Assembly (NCBI GenBank): GCA_009103225.1
Contig: RHPI01000732.1
Location: 46,482-96,291 of the forward strand
DNA from: Chlorokybus atmophyticus
Lineage: Eukaryota > Streptophyta > Chlorokybophyceae > Chlorokybales > Chlorokybaceae
Reading direction: 5' to 3'
DNA: 49,810 bases
Shown here: one piece after another, positions 34,216-47,402 of the stretch
How positions within the stretch are numbered: the stretch's first letter is position 1
How the letters are laid out: every line of letters begins with the position of its first letter
Program-made: the position numbers and the translations under genes
Notes under the pieces: generated by a model
Told to the model about the DNA's origin: nothing
The model's input: only the letters and a program-made list of their open reading frames with translations
The model's database searches: none

Positions 34216-37200
34216 ATGGCGGTGACGCGCCAGAAGGAGCGGGCGGAGGCCCGTCAGCTGCGACCCAGGCCGCAGTCGCAAGCTGGAGCTGGTACAGGCA
34301 AGCAGCAGGTGACCTCTCCTCGCACAACTCCGCTAGTGTCGCCCCGCCATGCGCCCAGCCCAGGCGCCGCTGCGGCAGCTGCGGCAGCACATCAGCATGC
34401 TGCCGATCTCAAACATAAACTGGCTGAGAGGTCGCCCGGCGCCAGATCCTCCCCCAGGCTGAAAGCAGCGTCGCTTCCGTCCCCTCCTGCTGCCGTCAAA
34501 CCTGCCTCCCCCAGGCCGAAAGCGTCACCCTCCCCTGCTGCCAGCAAACCCGCCTCCACCCAGACACCACAGAACACGCCGAAGGACAAAGCCAAGCAGG
34601 AGGTCGACAACGACAGCGGCAAAAAAGCACGCAAGGTGGTGGAGCTTAAGGATGAGGGCGACGACAACAATGCTAAGAAGTTGCGTAGGGTTGTGCAAGT
34701 CAAGAACAAGGACGAGGCCAACAACAGCGGCGGCAAGGAAGCACAGAAGGTAGTGGAGACCAAGGATGACGCAGACAATATCAGCAGGAGGTTGAGGAGG
34801 ACGCAGCAGGACACTGCGAAAGAGTTAGCATTGAAGGAGGAACAGCGGAAAAATGCTGAGGAGCTGGCCAGATTACAGCACGAAGCAGCCGTACTGGAGC
34901 ATGCAGCGCAGATCAAGGCCAATGCTTTGGTGAGTTTAGTGCGTCGCGATTGAGCACAGTATGTCTAAGTGCTCATGCATGAAGGCTTACGCTATCGCGC
35001 TTCAGTTGTTGCAAGAGCTTGGAAAGGACAAAAGCAAGAAGCTGACGATGCAAAAGTCCACGGAGCCACTGCGCATGAAAACGCATTGGGACTTTCTGCT
35101 CGAGGAGATGGCCTGGCTTGCCAAGGTATGCAGGGGACGCGCATGTTATGACCACATTACTTGCCGCATGTTGCTAGCGGGTTGATCTAAGTTGATTCGG
35201 TAGGACTTTGAACGCGAGCGTAGGTGGAAGCTGCAGCAGTGCAAGAAGATTGCTCAGCGGGTGTCAAAATCTTACCTTGATGAAGCTGCCCGCAGCGACC
35301 GCCGCGAGAAGGTGCCAATCTGCTACTTGTTAAGTTTTCTTGCTTGCGTTGCTAAGGCATGGAGTTTTCAGGAAGCTGAAAATAGAACACGAAGAGTTGC
35401 ACGAGGCATTGCGTTTGAAGTAAGAAAGTTTTGGGTGAAGATTGAAAAGCTGGTGAGCACACAGCTTGTAGAGCCTGTGATTGTCAGATTGCGAGAGAGA
35501 GACCTGATGTTGTATGACAACATGATAGGCTGCTTACAAGCATCAACTCGCGGTGGAGGCCAAGAAAAAAGCAGCACTTGACAAGCACCTTGACTTCTTG
35601 GTTGGACAGACGGAGCGCTACTCGAGTATGCTTGCGGAAAACCTGGCCGATAAGGGCAACAGCAGCACCCTTCCGTTACCATCCTCACAGGGTGGAACCC
35701 ACCACGATCGTGCTGGTGCGCCTGTAACTGAATCGGCAGCAGCAAAGCCATTGGCATCAGCCACAGATGCTCCCGACACTCCCTCAGTGTCTCAGCCTGT
35801 AACCGTGGATGCTGTTGAGAGCTCCCCTGCTGAGTTGCGTGTAAGTGAGCCGCCACAGCCGCCCAAGCCTGATGGTGTGGCAATCGTTTCCTCACCACGC
35901 GCCCAGGATGATAGCACTTTGACCCCTGTCGTGCGAGAAGACCCTGAGGCAGCTGAGCCTGGCGGATCTGGTGTTCATGCAGTGGAGGTGCAGTTGGATA
36001 CTGAAGACAATGTGCAGGTTGGCGTTAGTACTAGTGACGTGTACTCGACCGCTGCACATTGTGCACACCAGGGCCATGTCGCGGTCATATAGTGAATACC
36101 AGGGTAGTGTTTTTGAGTGAGCACGTTCCTCATTCTGGTTGTGTTCACAGGGTAATGATGACTATCGGCCCAATGGGGCTGGTGAGTTGTCAGAGGTAGG
36201 CCGCGCTATTGGTATCGCCAACATAGCATTGGCATTGGCAGTCATTACGTGATGTGCACAGGCTTCTCATTGTAACTCATTGCTTTGTGGCAACCAGGAT
36301 GATGAGGCTACTCTGGAAGAGGAGGAACGTTTGGCAGCTGCTGATGGCCACGTCAATGCAGACGATGAGGTAGGTTGTTGGCTGTAGTTATCCCTGATCT
36401 GCCGCAGCATCGCCTCAATCGCATTCAAGTTCAAGTGCATTGATTGCATTGCGTTCGTAGGTGGATGCCCTGCAGCGAGAAAATGAGTTATCAGTAGAAG
36501 AGTTGCTGGCTCGGTACCAGCAGGTGAGCCAGTTGAAGCGCTGCGTAGTGGTTGCGAACATGGGATGTTAAGGCTGATCAAGACAGCCAGCCAAGAAAAC
36601 CTGTCACTAACCCCTTCCCTGCTCCGTTGTCTACAGCAGCGCTCGCCCTCCCCAACATCAAACTCTGTGGCTTCGCCGGCGGAATCAGAAGGGACTGAAG
36701 GTGCTGAAGAGTATGTCAAGGATGCCGAACCGTCCAGCACTATCCAGCTTGTGAATGGGGATACCTTGCCTACCGCAGGGCAGATTGGCGTCGACGACAC
36801 CGTCATGAACGAACCACTTTTGCAGGAATGCGACACAACCAACAACAGTGCACAAGAGTTCGCCATTGGCAAGGCTGCCTCTATTGAGACGCCTGTAGAG
36901 CCTTCACCTCTTGTTCCGGCAGCAGTAGCAGCAAACTCTTCCAATCCTGAACAACACAGAGAGGAAGACGAGGCCCAAATGAGCGACCAAAAGACAAGTG
37001 TAGAAAGGTTGCAGGATGCAGCAGCTGCGGCATCAGCTGCTCAGCCAACAGGCTACACATTCCAAACCACGAAGGTATGGACATTGTTCAGCATTTTTCG
37101 GCAAAGTTGTCCTGAGTTATGTGTGTGTGCCGGCGTCATACCATGCATACAGTGCATGGTAACCGTCTAAGTTGCCACTGTGTGTCAGGTGAAAACTAAG

Positions 37201-40200
37201 GTTCCATTCCTGCTCAAGTACCCCTTGCGCGAGTACCAGCATATCGGACTCGACTGGCTGGCTACCTTGTATGAAAAGGTACTTCTGAAACTGTCAACTG
37301 GTTGCCGGTTGAGTTGCTGTGCGATTGTTGTTAATTATGGTCATCTGCAGCGGCTGAATGGGATTCTGGCGGATGAAATGGGCCTGGTAAGTTCAAGTTC
37401 ACGCTCGCACACATTGGTGTTTGTGGCGCTGTATGGTACTGACTGTGTATGTCATGTTGGTAGGGTAAAACAATTATGACTATTGCGCTGCTGGCCATGC
37501 TCGCATGCGAAAAGGGAATCTGGGGTCCGCACCTTGTAGTCGTGCCTACAAGGTGGGCAAACTTGGCTCCGCGCTTGTATCTGTATTGCCAGCTGTTGGC
37601 CTAGGTCGTTGTGCATGATCCCCTGACAGTTTCTATTGTGTTGCAGTGTGATGCTGAACTGGGAAATGGAGTTCAAAAAGTGGTGTCCAGCATTTAAAAT
37701 AATAACGTACTTTGGGTCAGCCAAGGAACGCAAGATCAAGCGGCAAGGGTGGAGCAGGGGCAATTTCTTCCATGTCTGTATCACAACATACAGATTGGTG
37801 ATTCAGGATCAGAAAATGTTCAGGCGCAAGAAGTGGAAGTACCTCATCCTTGATGAGGCGCACATGATTAAGAACTGGAGGTCTCAGCGGTGGCAGGTGC
37901 GTTTTGTGGCAACACGTGTCGGTCACTCTTTTAGGCAGCAGACTCGACACACGCAAATCAACTGCAGGTGCTGCTGAATTTTAACAGCAAGCGGCGCATC
38001 CTTCTGACTGGGACTCCCCTCCAGAACGATTTGATGGAGCTGTGGTCATTGATGCATTTTCTCATGCCACATGTTTTCCAGTCACACAAAGAGTTCAGGG
38101 ACTGGTTCAGTAACCCGCTGAACGGCATGGTTGAAGGGCAGGAGGCTGTCAATAAGGACCTAGTTGATCGTTTGCACGCTGTTCTGCGGCCCTTTCTGTT
38201 GCGAAGGCTCAAAAAGTAAGTGTGTATCTTTCTGCATACATGTTGTGCCAAGACCAATAATTGCAGTACCTCGGGCTGGTTCTCATCAGCCCATCAGTCT
38301 GACTGCTTCATCCCATGCAGGGACGTTGAAAAGCAGTTGCCATCGAAACATGAGCATGTAATACGCTGTCGTCTCAGCAAGCGCCAGCGGAACCTTTATG
38401 AGGATTTCATGGCAGCATCAGACACGCAGGCTACACTGGCATCTGGCAACTTTCTGGGCTTGATAAATGTCCTGATGCAGCTGCGAAAGGTCCTTGCTTA
38501 CTGTCGTTGGTTGTTACAATTGCTCCATGCATACAGGGTACAGCATCAGCTGCAGGCCATTGCTCAGAAGCTGAGTTGTCGTCATTGTACAGGTGTGCAA
38601 CCATCCCGACTTGTTTGAAGGGCGTCCAATTGTATCGGCGTACGATATGTTTGGAGTTGTACAGCACTGTAGCTCGGCAGTCATGAATGCCCTACATCCC
38701 AACATATGGGAGCATATCGACATGGCTTTCTTTCTTCCTGCTCATCTGGAGCACATGAGCCAGTGGGAAGCTGCCGACATTTGTAACCTGCAGCAACAAC
38801 CATGGGCCGCAGAGCATGGCGCTTTGTCACCCGAGCAATGTTGTGTTCAGCAGCAAGAGCATCAGCTTGCACTGATTCCCGGGGCTGAGCAAATGGTTGA
38901 GAGCAGAGGAGGGAGGCTTGCACAGTATCTTTTGGACGTGGCCGCAAAGCGTGTACAGTGGCGACGGACAAGGCTTGACCTACTACAAAAGGTGCGATGT
39001 GTGGTGCACATTAACTGATGACAGTTAAACAGGGAAGAGTAGAGATCTAAACGTCACTGGCAAACCACTTCGTCGTTGATGCTTGTAGTCGTAAACGGTG
39101 CAACTTACTGCCTGCGTTGCTACAGGTTAATGCTTTGCGGTGTTCAGGGCAGCCAATTTATGGTGCTGACTTGCGGCACACTCTGAAGGTCGAGTCTCCA
39201 TTCCATGATTTGCATCATATCAAGCATGATCCCCGCCGCTTTTTTGACTTCTCAGGGATTGCCGCTAGCATGGTTGTGACGGCATCCGAGAGATGCGAGC
39301 AGCTGCAGGATGTACTGCAGAAGTTTGTGTTTGGTATTCCAGCAGCACGAGCCCCGCCACCCCAGCTATGGTGCAGCCATCCAGTTGGAAACGTTTCGCA
39401 ACAGCAGACAGCTGCCAGCTTTGCTGCACAAGTGCTTCCGCTGCTGACGCCACTGAGGACAACGTACATCCGGCAGCAGCTGTTCTTCCCGGACAAGCGG
39501 TTGTTGCAGTATGACTGCGGCAAACTGCAGGCTTTGGCAGAGTTGCTACACAAACTACGAGCTGGTGGCCATCGCGCTCTCATCTTCACACAGATGACCA
39601 AGATGCTGGATATTTTGGAGAGCTTCATCAGCATGCACGGTTACACATATTACCGCTTGGATGGCTCCACCCGACCAGAAGAGCGCCAGGTTCTGATGCA
39701 GCGCTTCAACACAAACCCCAAAATTTTTCTGTTTATCCTGTCCACTCGCAGTGGCGGAGTTGGCATCAATCTTGTGGGTGCTGACACAGTGATATTCTAC
39801 GATAGCGACTGGAACCCGGCAATGGATCTTCAGGCACAAGATCGCTGTCACCGCATAGGTCAAACGCGGGAGGTCAATATATACAGGTTGATTTGTGACA
39901 GTACGATTGAAGAAAACATCCTGAAGAAAGCCCAGCAGAAGCGGTTGCTGGATGACCTTGTCATCCAGTCCGGGGGTTACACCACAGACTTCTTCACACG
40001 TCTGGACCCCCGGGAGCTGTTGACAGGTCAGGTGCAAGAGAAGTTGCCTGCAACCCGCAATGCACCAACAGAGAAGGAGGTTCTGGATGCATTCAGGAAA
40101 GTTGAGGATGAGAGTGACACCGCTGCCCTGGAAAGTGCAACGCGCGAAACAGCCGCTGAGTTACAAGAGTTTACCGAAGAGGTTGTGCCTCTTGACGATG

Positions 40201-43200
40201 AGCAGGGTGATGAAGAGCGACCTTCAGCTGCAGCAAGTGAACTCGTGGCTGCCGACCAGCACGCCTTCAACCCACAGGAAGACCATGCAGCAATTGCATT
40301 GGCAACCGAGGTTGCCTTGGAAGATGAGATGTTGGCAGATGTGCGACAGATGACGTCAAGTATGCAGAACGGGGAAACGATGGGAAATGCGTTAGAGGTG
40401 TTCATTACAGCGCTCACTCCCATTGAGAAGTATGCACTGCATTGGGTGGAGGACGTGGTGCCAGTTGTGGATTCACTGGCCGCTGCACAAGAGGTGGTGT
40501 ATGAGGAAAGAGAATGGGAGCTTCAGCAGCTGGAAAAGCTGAAAACCGAGCAGGAAGCTGAGCTTGAAGATGAAGATGACGAGCTGGTTGCATTGAACAC
40601 ATGGGATACTGATCTCGCTGATGAAGCATACCGGCAGCATGTTGAGGTACAACAAGCCCACAGTCGCTACTTGCATGTATTGGTAATGCATGTTGTCGCA
40701 GTGCGCATTATGGAATATATTCATGCGTTCAACTGCAGACAGCAATGGAGGAACAAAGACAGCTGCAAGTGGAGTACATGGCTTTGCAGGAGCAGTGGCT
40801 TGAGGCGGGTTTTGCTGACATGCCTAGCACCGAGCGCCCAGTTGCAAAGAAGAAAAAAAAGAAGGTGAAGAGAAGCAACAAAGCCAACGGTGGTGCGGAA
40901 GCGAGTGCAGCAACTGGGCCCCATCTCAAGTCCTCAAAGAAGCGGCTGCGTGCATCCAGTGGTTCTGACATGGAGGATGGCACCATCAGGAATGTTGGCA
41001 AGTCCCACTTCAAAGCTAGCGACGAAGTTGCTGGCATGGCAAGGGGTGCACGAAACCTAAGTGGCGCTACATCTGTTGTGCATGATTCTGATGATGAGGA
41101 GCAGGCAAGTACTGTGGCACTGTTCCGCATCCTCATTGAAACTCCATCATATGACATCATTGTTCACATCACAGTTGTACATCTGGGCTGATATGCATCC
41201 TCCTTGCAGACCGGGCGCCGGCCTCACAAGGTTAAACTCGTAGAGGCTATCAGTCATGTCGGTCGTCAGCCGAAGCCAACGAAGAAAAAGGTCAAGGAAT
41301 CCTTGGGCCAGACACAGCCTGTGCCCAGTTCTGCACCTGTCTCATTGAAAGACGGCTGGGGCGATCTTCCAAGTGACCCGTCAACCATTTGGGAAAGCGT
41401 GTCAATGCTGCCCACGTTTGATGTGATCTCTGTGAAGAATCGCAAGCCACCCGTAACCCCACGTGTTCCTGTAACCAAACCGCGGCCATATGTTCCACCT
41501 GCGGGTGGGCAACCTGGCATTTGTTGTCCTATTCTCGACCTGGCAGTCACTTGCGTACTTATCGTCATTGTTGGCAGGTGGCTTTGTGCCTCGACCAGTT
41601 CCTTGGAGCCCTGCAGAGGATGTTGCACTGTGCACAGCAGTGTACGAGCTTCTAATTGACAGCATAGGACCACAATGGGAGATTGTCAGCGATTACATTA
41701 ATGCGGCTGTGCATGGGGGTAATTTTACGGGCAAACACCGACATCCTGTCCACTGTCGAGAGCGTTACAAGCTGCTGCTTGCCGAGGCTGCTCGCATTGC
41801 CACCAATTCCGCAGCAAATGGCGCTCCAGGTTACAATCTGCCACGTGTTGGTGCCATCTGCCTTGGTATTGTACCATCATACAGAGTCTTGCCACAGCAT
41901 GCTGTTTTCTTCTTTCACGGCCTTCCCCACTGCTTACACAGATGGTGTGATGGTGCAGGTGATGCCAGTCGTGCGCTAGCTGCAGCAGCGAAGCAGTTGA
42001 AGCTCTCTGCAGACACGGCTAAGTACCTTGCTGATAGTCATAGTGTGCGCGCTACATCCGAAGGTGTTTTGCTGAAGCACATCAAAGTTGCTTCACTGGT
42101 AGCAAGGTCCAGCCATAACTATGTCGACCTTAAGCAAGGCCCCACAGCAGCCAGTGACCACTTTGTCACAGCACCAGCCGCCAACAACAGCTCGCCCACA
42201 CCACAAGCATCTGCAGCTGCTACTCGCAGTACTCCAGACCTTCTCTGCATGCAGGAACATTGGCAAAGGGTTCAACGTGTCTCCACCCCTCCACCATCGC
42301 CAGTAGCAAACGTGCCACTTCCTGGAACTCCAGAAACACCGTTCGATCCCATTGTACCTTCTGCCTCCAGCTTTAACAGCTCTGATTATCTGGCTGTTGA
42401 CTTGAACGACGATGCCGACAAGGAGGAAGACAACCACAGCAGTGCTGGTGGCCTGGATCTCAACGCAGTGCCTGTGGATGATGAAGGCACGGGCTCGTTG
42501 CTAAACCTGGTTGCAAGCAGTGACCTCTTGCTGCCTTCAATTCCCGCAAGTGCTTTGCACGAGTCTCCAGTGTCTCTGGAACGCGCACAGTAAGTGATGG
42601 CAACCAGAAACTTAGTGTGTGCATGAACAGGTAACTACTGAAGCGTACTCAGCCAAGGTGTCCTGCTTTGACAGTGTGGCAGCAATGCAAGCGTTGGATG
42701 GCAAGCTCACGGAGTGGGCGATGGCAGCAGTAACTGCGCTTCCAGCCAATGTTGCACATCCAGTTACCTCTTTCAAGCCAAAGAAGAGGTAAATGGGCCG
42801 CCTTAGTAGCACTCGTCACGCATAGCTGGTCGCACCTCACAGTTTATTTGTATGCCAGCAAAAACAAGGCTGTCAAGAGTCCAAATTTGCAGCCCCCGCC
42901 ATCGCTCTCTTTTCCAAGATCACCGCCTGCAAAGCCATACAGCAGTGCTAGTCAGCACAAGGTTTCACATGCTGGCGTGCCTCAGAGAGGCTTGGTAACT
43001 GCGCAGTATTTGTCTGCTGCACCACCTTCTGCCATGGCTGTGCAACGCCACTCGTCAGCTGCGCGCAAGCCATCCCCTTTGAGCCGTTCACAAGCGTCCA
43101 GTGCTGTTACATCATATCAGGACCAGCCGTACCACACTGGCTATATGGCGAATGGCGACCAGCGCCCGTCCGCCACACCCCACGCAGTTGCTTCCAGCAC

Positions 43201-43588
43201 CGCCTCAGCCTCAGTTGTAAGGCAGGGTGGCCAGCATCATGGGATGGTTCCTATGGTGCATGGGCATCCCGCAGGTGTCTACAACCTGGCAATTGGCACC
43301 CCAACACAGCTTGCACCCAACCATTCTGTGCGCGGCGCACAGAATGCACAGTTAGCACACTCTCTGCACGGGCAACTCACAACAGATCCACCGGCGTCCC
43401 GCTCAGCGCTGGGGTCTGTCCCAGTTAGCTCCACCCCTTCATCAGGAGGCGATGGCCTTGGTACTCCCAGGACGCCCAGCACTGGTGTGATTACCACCAA
43501 GATCTTCGGCAAGTCTGTTGCCGTTACTGTTGCAGGCAATGCTTCACCAAAACGGCCTGGCACTGGCTCGTTGGAACCTGTCACATAA
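34216..43588 (+). CDS. PIE1: SWR1/PIE1-type chromatin remodelling ATPase, ~23 exons
   Basis: About 2450 aa, the ATPase of the SWR1 complex that exchanges H2A for H2A.Z. Exons: 34216-34929, 35006-35125, 35204-35311, 35372-35452, 35541-36017, 36151-36195, 36298-36369, 36461-36523, 36637-37074, 37189-37278, 37351-37386, 37464-37552, 37647-37896, 37968-38215, 38321-38489, 38593-38991, 39126-40646, 40739-41104, 41210-41504, 41578-41844, 41959-about 42590, 42631-42788, 42859-43588. The HSA domain spans exons 2-5 (KTHWDFLLEEMAWLAKDFE ... FLVGQTERYSSMLAENL). SELLAR-type ELSVEELLARYQQ is in exon 8. SNF2 lobe 1 holds KYPLREYQHIGLDWL, LADEMGLGKT and ILDEAHMIKNW. Lobe 2 holds GHRALIFTQMTKMLDILE, LSTRSGGVGINLVGADTVIF and DRCHRIGQTREV. 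A SANT/Myb domain is in exon 20 (VPWSPAEDVALCTAVYELL). The exon 21-22 junction is unresolved. Exon 18 ends at a GC donor. Confidence 0.93.
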
Positions 43589-44411
43589 TGTTGCAAGCCT
43601 AGTTAGCTTAGCATAGCCGAGTGTAGCAGCAGCCGCTGCTTTAGGTGTAGATGCCATTTGTAGAAGAGTAAGTAGTGTCCATGTTGTCTATTCATCACGT
43701 GTGCAAGTGCTGCAACAGTGGTGCTTAGAAGATGGGTGCATGGTTTTGTGCACATGCAGCTGCTGAGGGGCCCAGCACTCGCTTGCTGTTCTTGCTTGCT
43801 TGCTTGCCTGTTGCCTGTCGTGGCGTTGTTGCTTGTGACCCTAACGCTAACTGTGGCGTGACGCCTGCCTGCCTGCCTTCACTACTACGACAACCTACTT
43901 GTACATGCTATGCGTTTGTTGGGTTGAGTGGTTGGTTTGGTGTGCTTTGCTTGTCATCATCAGTTGTGCCTGTGCAATTGCACAATGTGCCTTCTTGTAG
44001 CAGTCAGCTTGCGCACATGACGCCACCTACGACGAGTTACACGGATTACAAAGCACTCGCAGGATGCATGTACTGCCGACACATTGACAGCCATACAAGG
44101 CTTAACAGACAGCTCACACATAATGTAGGATACCTGCACCACTTCCCATTTACACCACAATTATATTACCATGAGAGTTGCGTCCATGTTGCACAATGCC
44201 TGACAGGTCCACAAGCGTACAAGAGTAGGGCACGTTTTGCAGGCGTGAAGCCAACGCTGGTTATTAACAAAATATTACACTGCATGATGCAACCGGTCCC
44301 AGTATACACCTGCACTGAGACTTCAACAAACTCTGTGTTGTCGTTGCTACACAGCGCCGTCTCCCTGAAGGCCAACGCTGTATTGGCCTATCCCGCCGTC
44401 AGGCCATGCAT
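43589..44411. other. Intergenic region between two convergent genes
   Basis: About 820 bp between the remodeller stop and the SCAR stop, which face each other, so both 3' UTRs fall here. It contains short GCTT/GCCT repeats at about 43785-43880. A plus-strand open frame (43732-44559) overlaps the SCAR 3' exons antisense and has no family similarity. I treat it as chance. Confidence 0.6.
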
Positions 44412-45237
44412 TCAATCATCCCAATCGTCATCGGAGCTGTCGCTACCCTCCACAGCCTGTCAAAAGAATCCGAGCACAGTATCAGCACTCAAAACAAGAC
44501 ACCCTCGTACTCAATGCCATCCTTTACCTGGCGGATGTTGTTGGCCCTCTCAAGGATGACAGCAACATCAATGCCGCCAGGCCCAACCGCAGGCTTCGGG
44601 ACAGGCATTTTGCTCGCTGCTTGCTGCGCGGTTGCTGACATGCGCCGTAGCCTGAAGGTCTGCATCACCACCATACACAACGGGTCATACAATCTGGTTT
44701 GCATTATTGCTTGCCCATGTATGACCCACACTGCCCTCACTTTGGTTCTGATCTGTTCAAGAAGCGCGTCACGACCCATTGCGGGGGCTAATGGTCGCTC
44801 AACTTGCGCGTCCACACGCCTCAACTGCAATTTGTGAAACAAGGAGGTTCAAACAGTACAACCATGACTCCTATTTTGTATGCACATATACGCGCGCACG
44901 CATGCGCAGCTGCGATGATAAACAGCACCTGGCTCTTGTTGTGGCCTTCAATTGCCGCGAGCAATTCTCCTCGCACAGTTGGTGGCGCCGGTGGTGCCGG
45001 TGGCTGTGCAATTGGCGTTGGTGCTGATGTGGTCATTATTACAGCTGGTGGCGGTGGTGGTGCAGGTGCCGGCTGTGCAATCGACGCTGATGCTGATGTT
45101 GTGGTGATCGCGATCATTGGTGGTGGCGGCGGCGGTGGTGGTGATGCAGTTCCATTATATGACGTGGTCATCGGCATTGTCAGTGTCTGCAGCAACGCCA
45201 TGGGTGGTGGTGGTGGCACCGGCGGAGGCATGGTCAC

Positions 45238-45268
<31 letters not shown>

Positions 45269-47402
45269 GTTGGCATTGATGGCGTCGCCCTCGCCAGATC
45301 AAGTATAGACTTCGGTGCTGGCGGCGCGGGTGATGGTGGAGTGCTTACTGTTGGCGCTGTGCTGGGGGGGGCCAACATGGCAGGCGGCTTCGATATGGAC
45401 GCAAGCACGGTTGCAGGTGGTGGCGGCGGCGGCGCCGGTGGTGGTGGTGGTGGTGATGTGCCTATGGTTGTTGCCGCTGCACGTGGTAATGTAGCTGGGG
45501 GTTGAAGAAGCGATGGCGGTGGTGGTAGCGGCGGTGGCAGTGTTGACGCGCTCGGCGGCCGCGCCATCGGAGCTGCTTTGGGTGTCACTGGTGGTGGTGT
45601 TGTCGCTGCTGGGGAGGTGGGTAACATCGACGTCAACATCGGTGGGGGTGGCGGCGGCGGAGGCGCCACTGGCACCATCATCGGCCTCGGCATTGGCATC
45701 ATTGGCGGCCTTGGCGTCGGGATAGGCATTGGTGGCGTGTGCGATGAGAACGGCGTGAGAGACACAGCAGCAACAACAGGTGTCCCTGCAGCGGCCGGCT
45801 TGCGCAGAAGGTCCATCACACTGCGTGCTCCACCTCCTCCAGCTGGCACTGCTGCCATTTGAACTGGCACTTGAACTGGCAGCTGAACTGGCGCTTGAAC
45901 TGGCATCTGAACTGGCAATGGAACTGGCATCTGAACAGGCATTGCTGCTGGTGCGGGTGTCGCATCTTTCTCTGAGACTGGCATCGGCATTGCCGCAGGG
46001 AAGCTCTGCTGCTGAACTGGCTTGGTCGTGACGTTGCCGATGGTGGTGGTGGTGGTGTTGTACTCCGCACCAAGGGGAGAGTACTGGGCCCTGGCCAATT
46101 GCACACGCATGAGCCCATTGCACATGCACCACGACACTTCACACAAGCTATCATCATGCTACACTTCAACAGTTGACCGTAGTGGTTCTGTTGCCACCAA
46201 GTCAGTATTCATGTGTTCAATTTGTACACTGTATAGTCTTTGCAAATGCAACACGATATAGCCACATAGAGGCAGGCATCGACTTACTTTGCTGGCATCT
46301 TGGCCACCTCGTGGGCCTGCAGCCGCTCTGAAACAAGAAGCTTCTTCTTCTCGTTCCGCTGCAAAACCAAAGGTGTGTCAATTTCAGTCCAACCATCCAT
46401 CCATACCATACTTACCACCACCACCAACAACAACAACAACAATTCAAGCAAACTAAGAAATGGGTACGCACGCGTTGCTGGCGGGCACTGGACTCCTCTT
46501 CGGCCCGCGACAGCTCCGCACTGGCCCACTGCTGTTTGAACAACGAAGGGTTGGTGTACCGCGTCATGCACGGCACCTTGTCCACCGCAAACCTGCATGT
46601 GACCATGATGACACATATACACATGTACACAGCGAGACAATGAGAGATATGTGACACATGCCTGTCAAGCAAAGATAGTTGCGGAGGCGCTTTGCACGCC
46701 TCGTAGCGCGCTTTCATGTGCGTGGGAAGCGTATCTCTCGAAACCAAAGACGGCGCCTCTTGCTCCGGCATCTGCCAACTCATTGCTGCAAACAGAATCC
46801 AACGATTGCACCACCAACAACACAACAAGTTGTAATCGCCGACTCAAACAGTTGTGCGCAAGTGCATGCATGCTTGCAGACATGCGCATGCGTATGCACA
46901 CATGTGCACGCACAAATGAACGCACGTACACACACGCCCAAACACACGCCCACATGCGCACACACACGCGTGCGCGCGCACTGATTGCGTGCCGGGCGGT
47001 GGGGTCAATCTCGTCGTTGTTGATGGCCTCTTCAAGACCAGGCACGCGTGAAGCCAAGACGGAGACCCGAGCTTCAAGCGCTCTGCTGCGCGCGCTCACG
47101 GCCGACACGTCCACCTGCACACGCCCACATGCCTCCGCAGCATACCTGCAGTGCACATGAATGTATTCTTGTGCTCACAAATAACATGATGATTGTATAA
47201 ACCTGAATCCGTCATCCAACCTGGCAATGTCACCAAGGTGGCGCAGCGTGCCGAGCAGTGCGATGATGGATCGGGTCTCGAGCAGGGCGGCGGCATCCAC
47301 GCTGTTGTTGGCGTTGTTGGCGTTGTTGGTTGCGGAGGCGAGAAGCGCAGGTGAGGCGAAATGGCGAGGGTGCAGAAGTGTCACGGGAGGTGGGGTTGGC
47401 AT
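44412..47402 (-). CDS. SCAR: SCAR/WAVE actin-nucleation-promoting protein, 9 exons
   Basis: Predicted 700 aa. Exons 5' to 3': 47402-47203, 47145-46982, 46785-46662, 46592-46472, 46358-46288, 46090-44929, 44824-44741, 44659-44528, 44456-44412, with every phase closing. SCAR/WAVE activates the Arp2/3 complex at membranes to branch actin. The N-terminal SCAR homology region reads IALLGTLRHLGDIARL, YAAEACGRVQ, VPGLEEAI, LVSRDTLPTHMKARYEACKA, LSLLDRFAVDKV and RYTNPSLFK, then a basic segment RNEKKKLL. The 387-codon exon 6 is a proline-rich region with MPVQ repeats and a Thr run. The VCA tail follows: WH2 (ELLAAIEGHNKSQLRRV), plant-like LLEQIRTKTFRL, central helix VAVILERANNIRQ and acidic DSSDDDWDD at the end, with the conserved Trp. 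The N-terminus is short compared with plant SCARs, so an upstream exon may be missing. Intron 3 has a GC donor. Confidence 0.9.
45240..45275 (-). repeat. (GTT)n microsatellite coding a threonine run in SCAR
   Basis: GTT repeats on the plus strand encode about ten threonines in the proline-rich region of SCAR. The run keeps frame. Length variation would change the linker without affecting the functional ends. Confidence 0.8.
45855..45945 (-). repeat. 12-bp coding minisatellite in SCAR (MPVQ-type repeats)
   Basis: About seven units of (G)AACTGGCATCT-like sequence on the plus strand encode PVQM/PVQA/PVQL tetrapeptides on the minus strand. It lies at the start of the proline-rich region and stays in frame. 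Confidence 0.8.

Noticed and set aside
44804-45505. Glycine/valine-rich plus-strand frame of 233 codons
   Set aside because: It is the antisense shadow of the proline-rich exon of SCAR on the minus strand, whose splice phases and VCA tail all fit.
44929-46090. Formin-like protein suggested by polyproline
   Set aside because: The flanking exons give a SCAR homology region and a WH2-central-acidic tail, not an FH2 domain.
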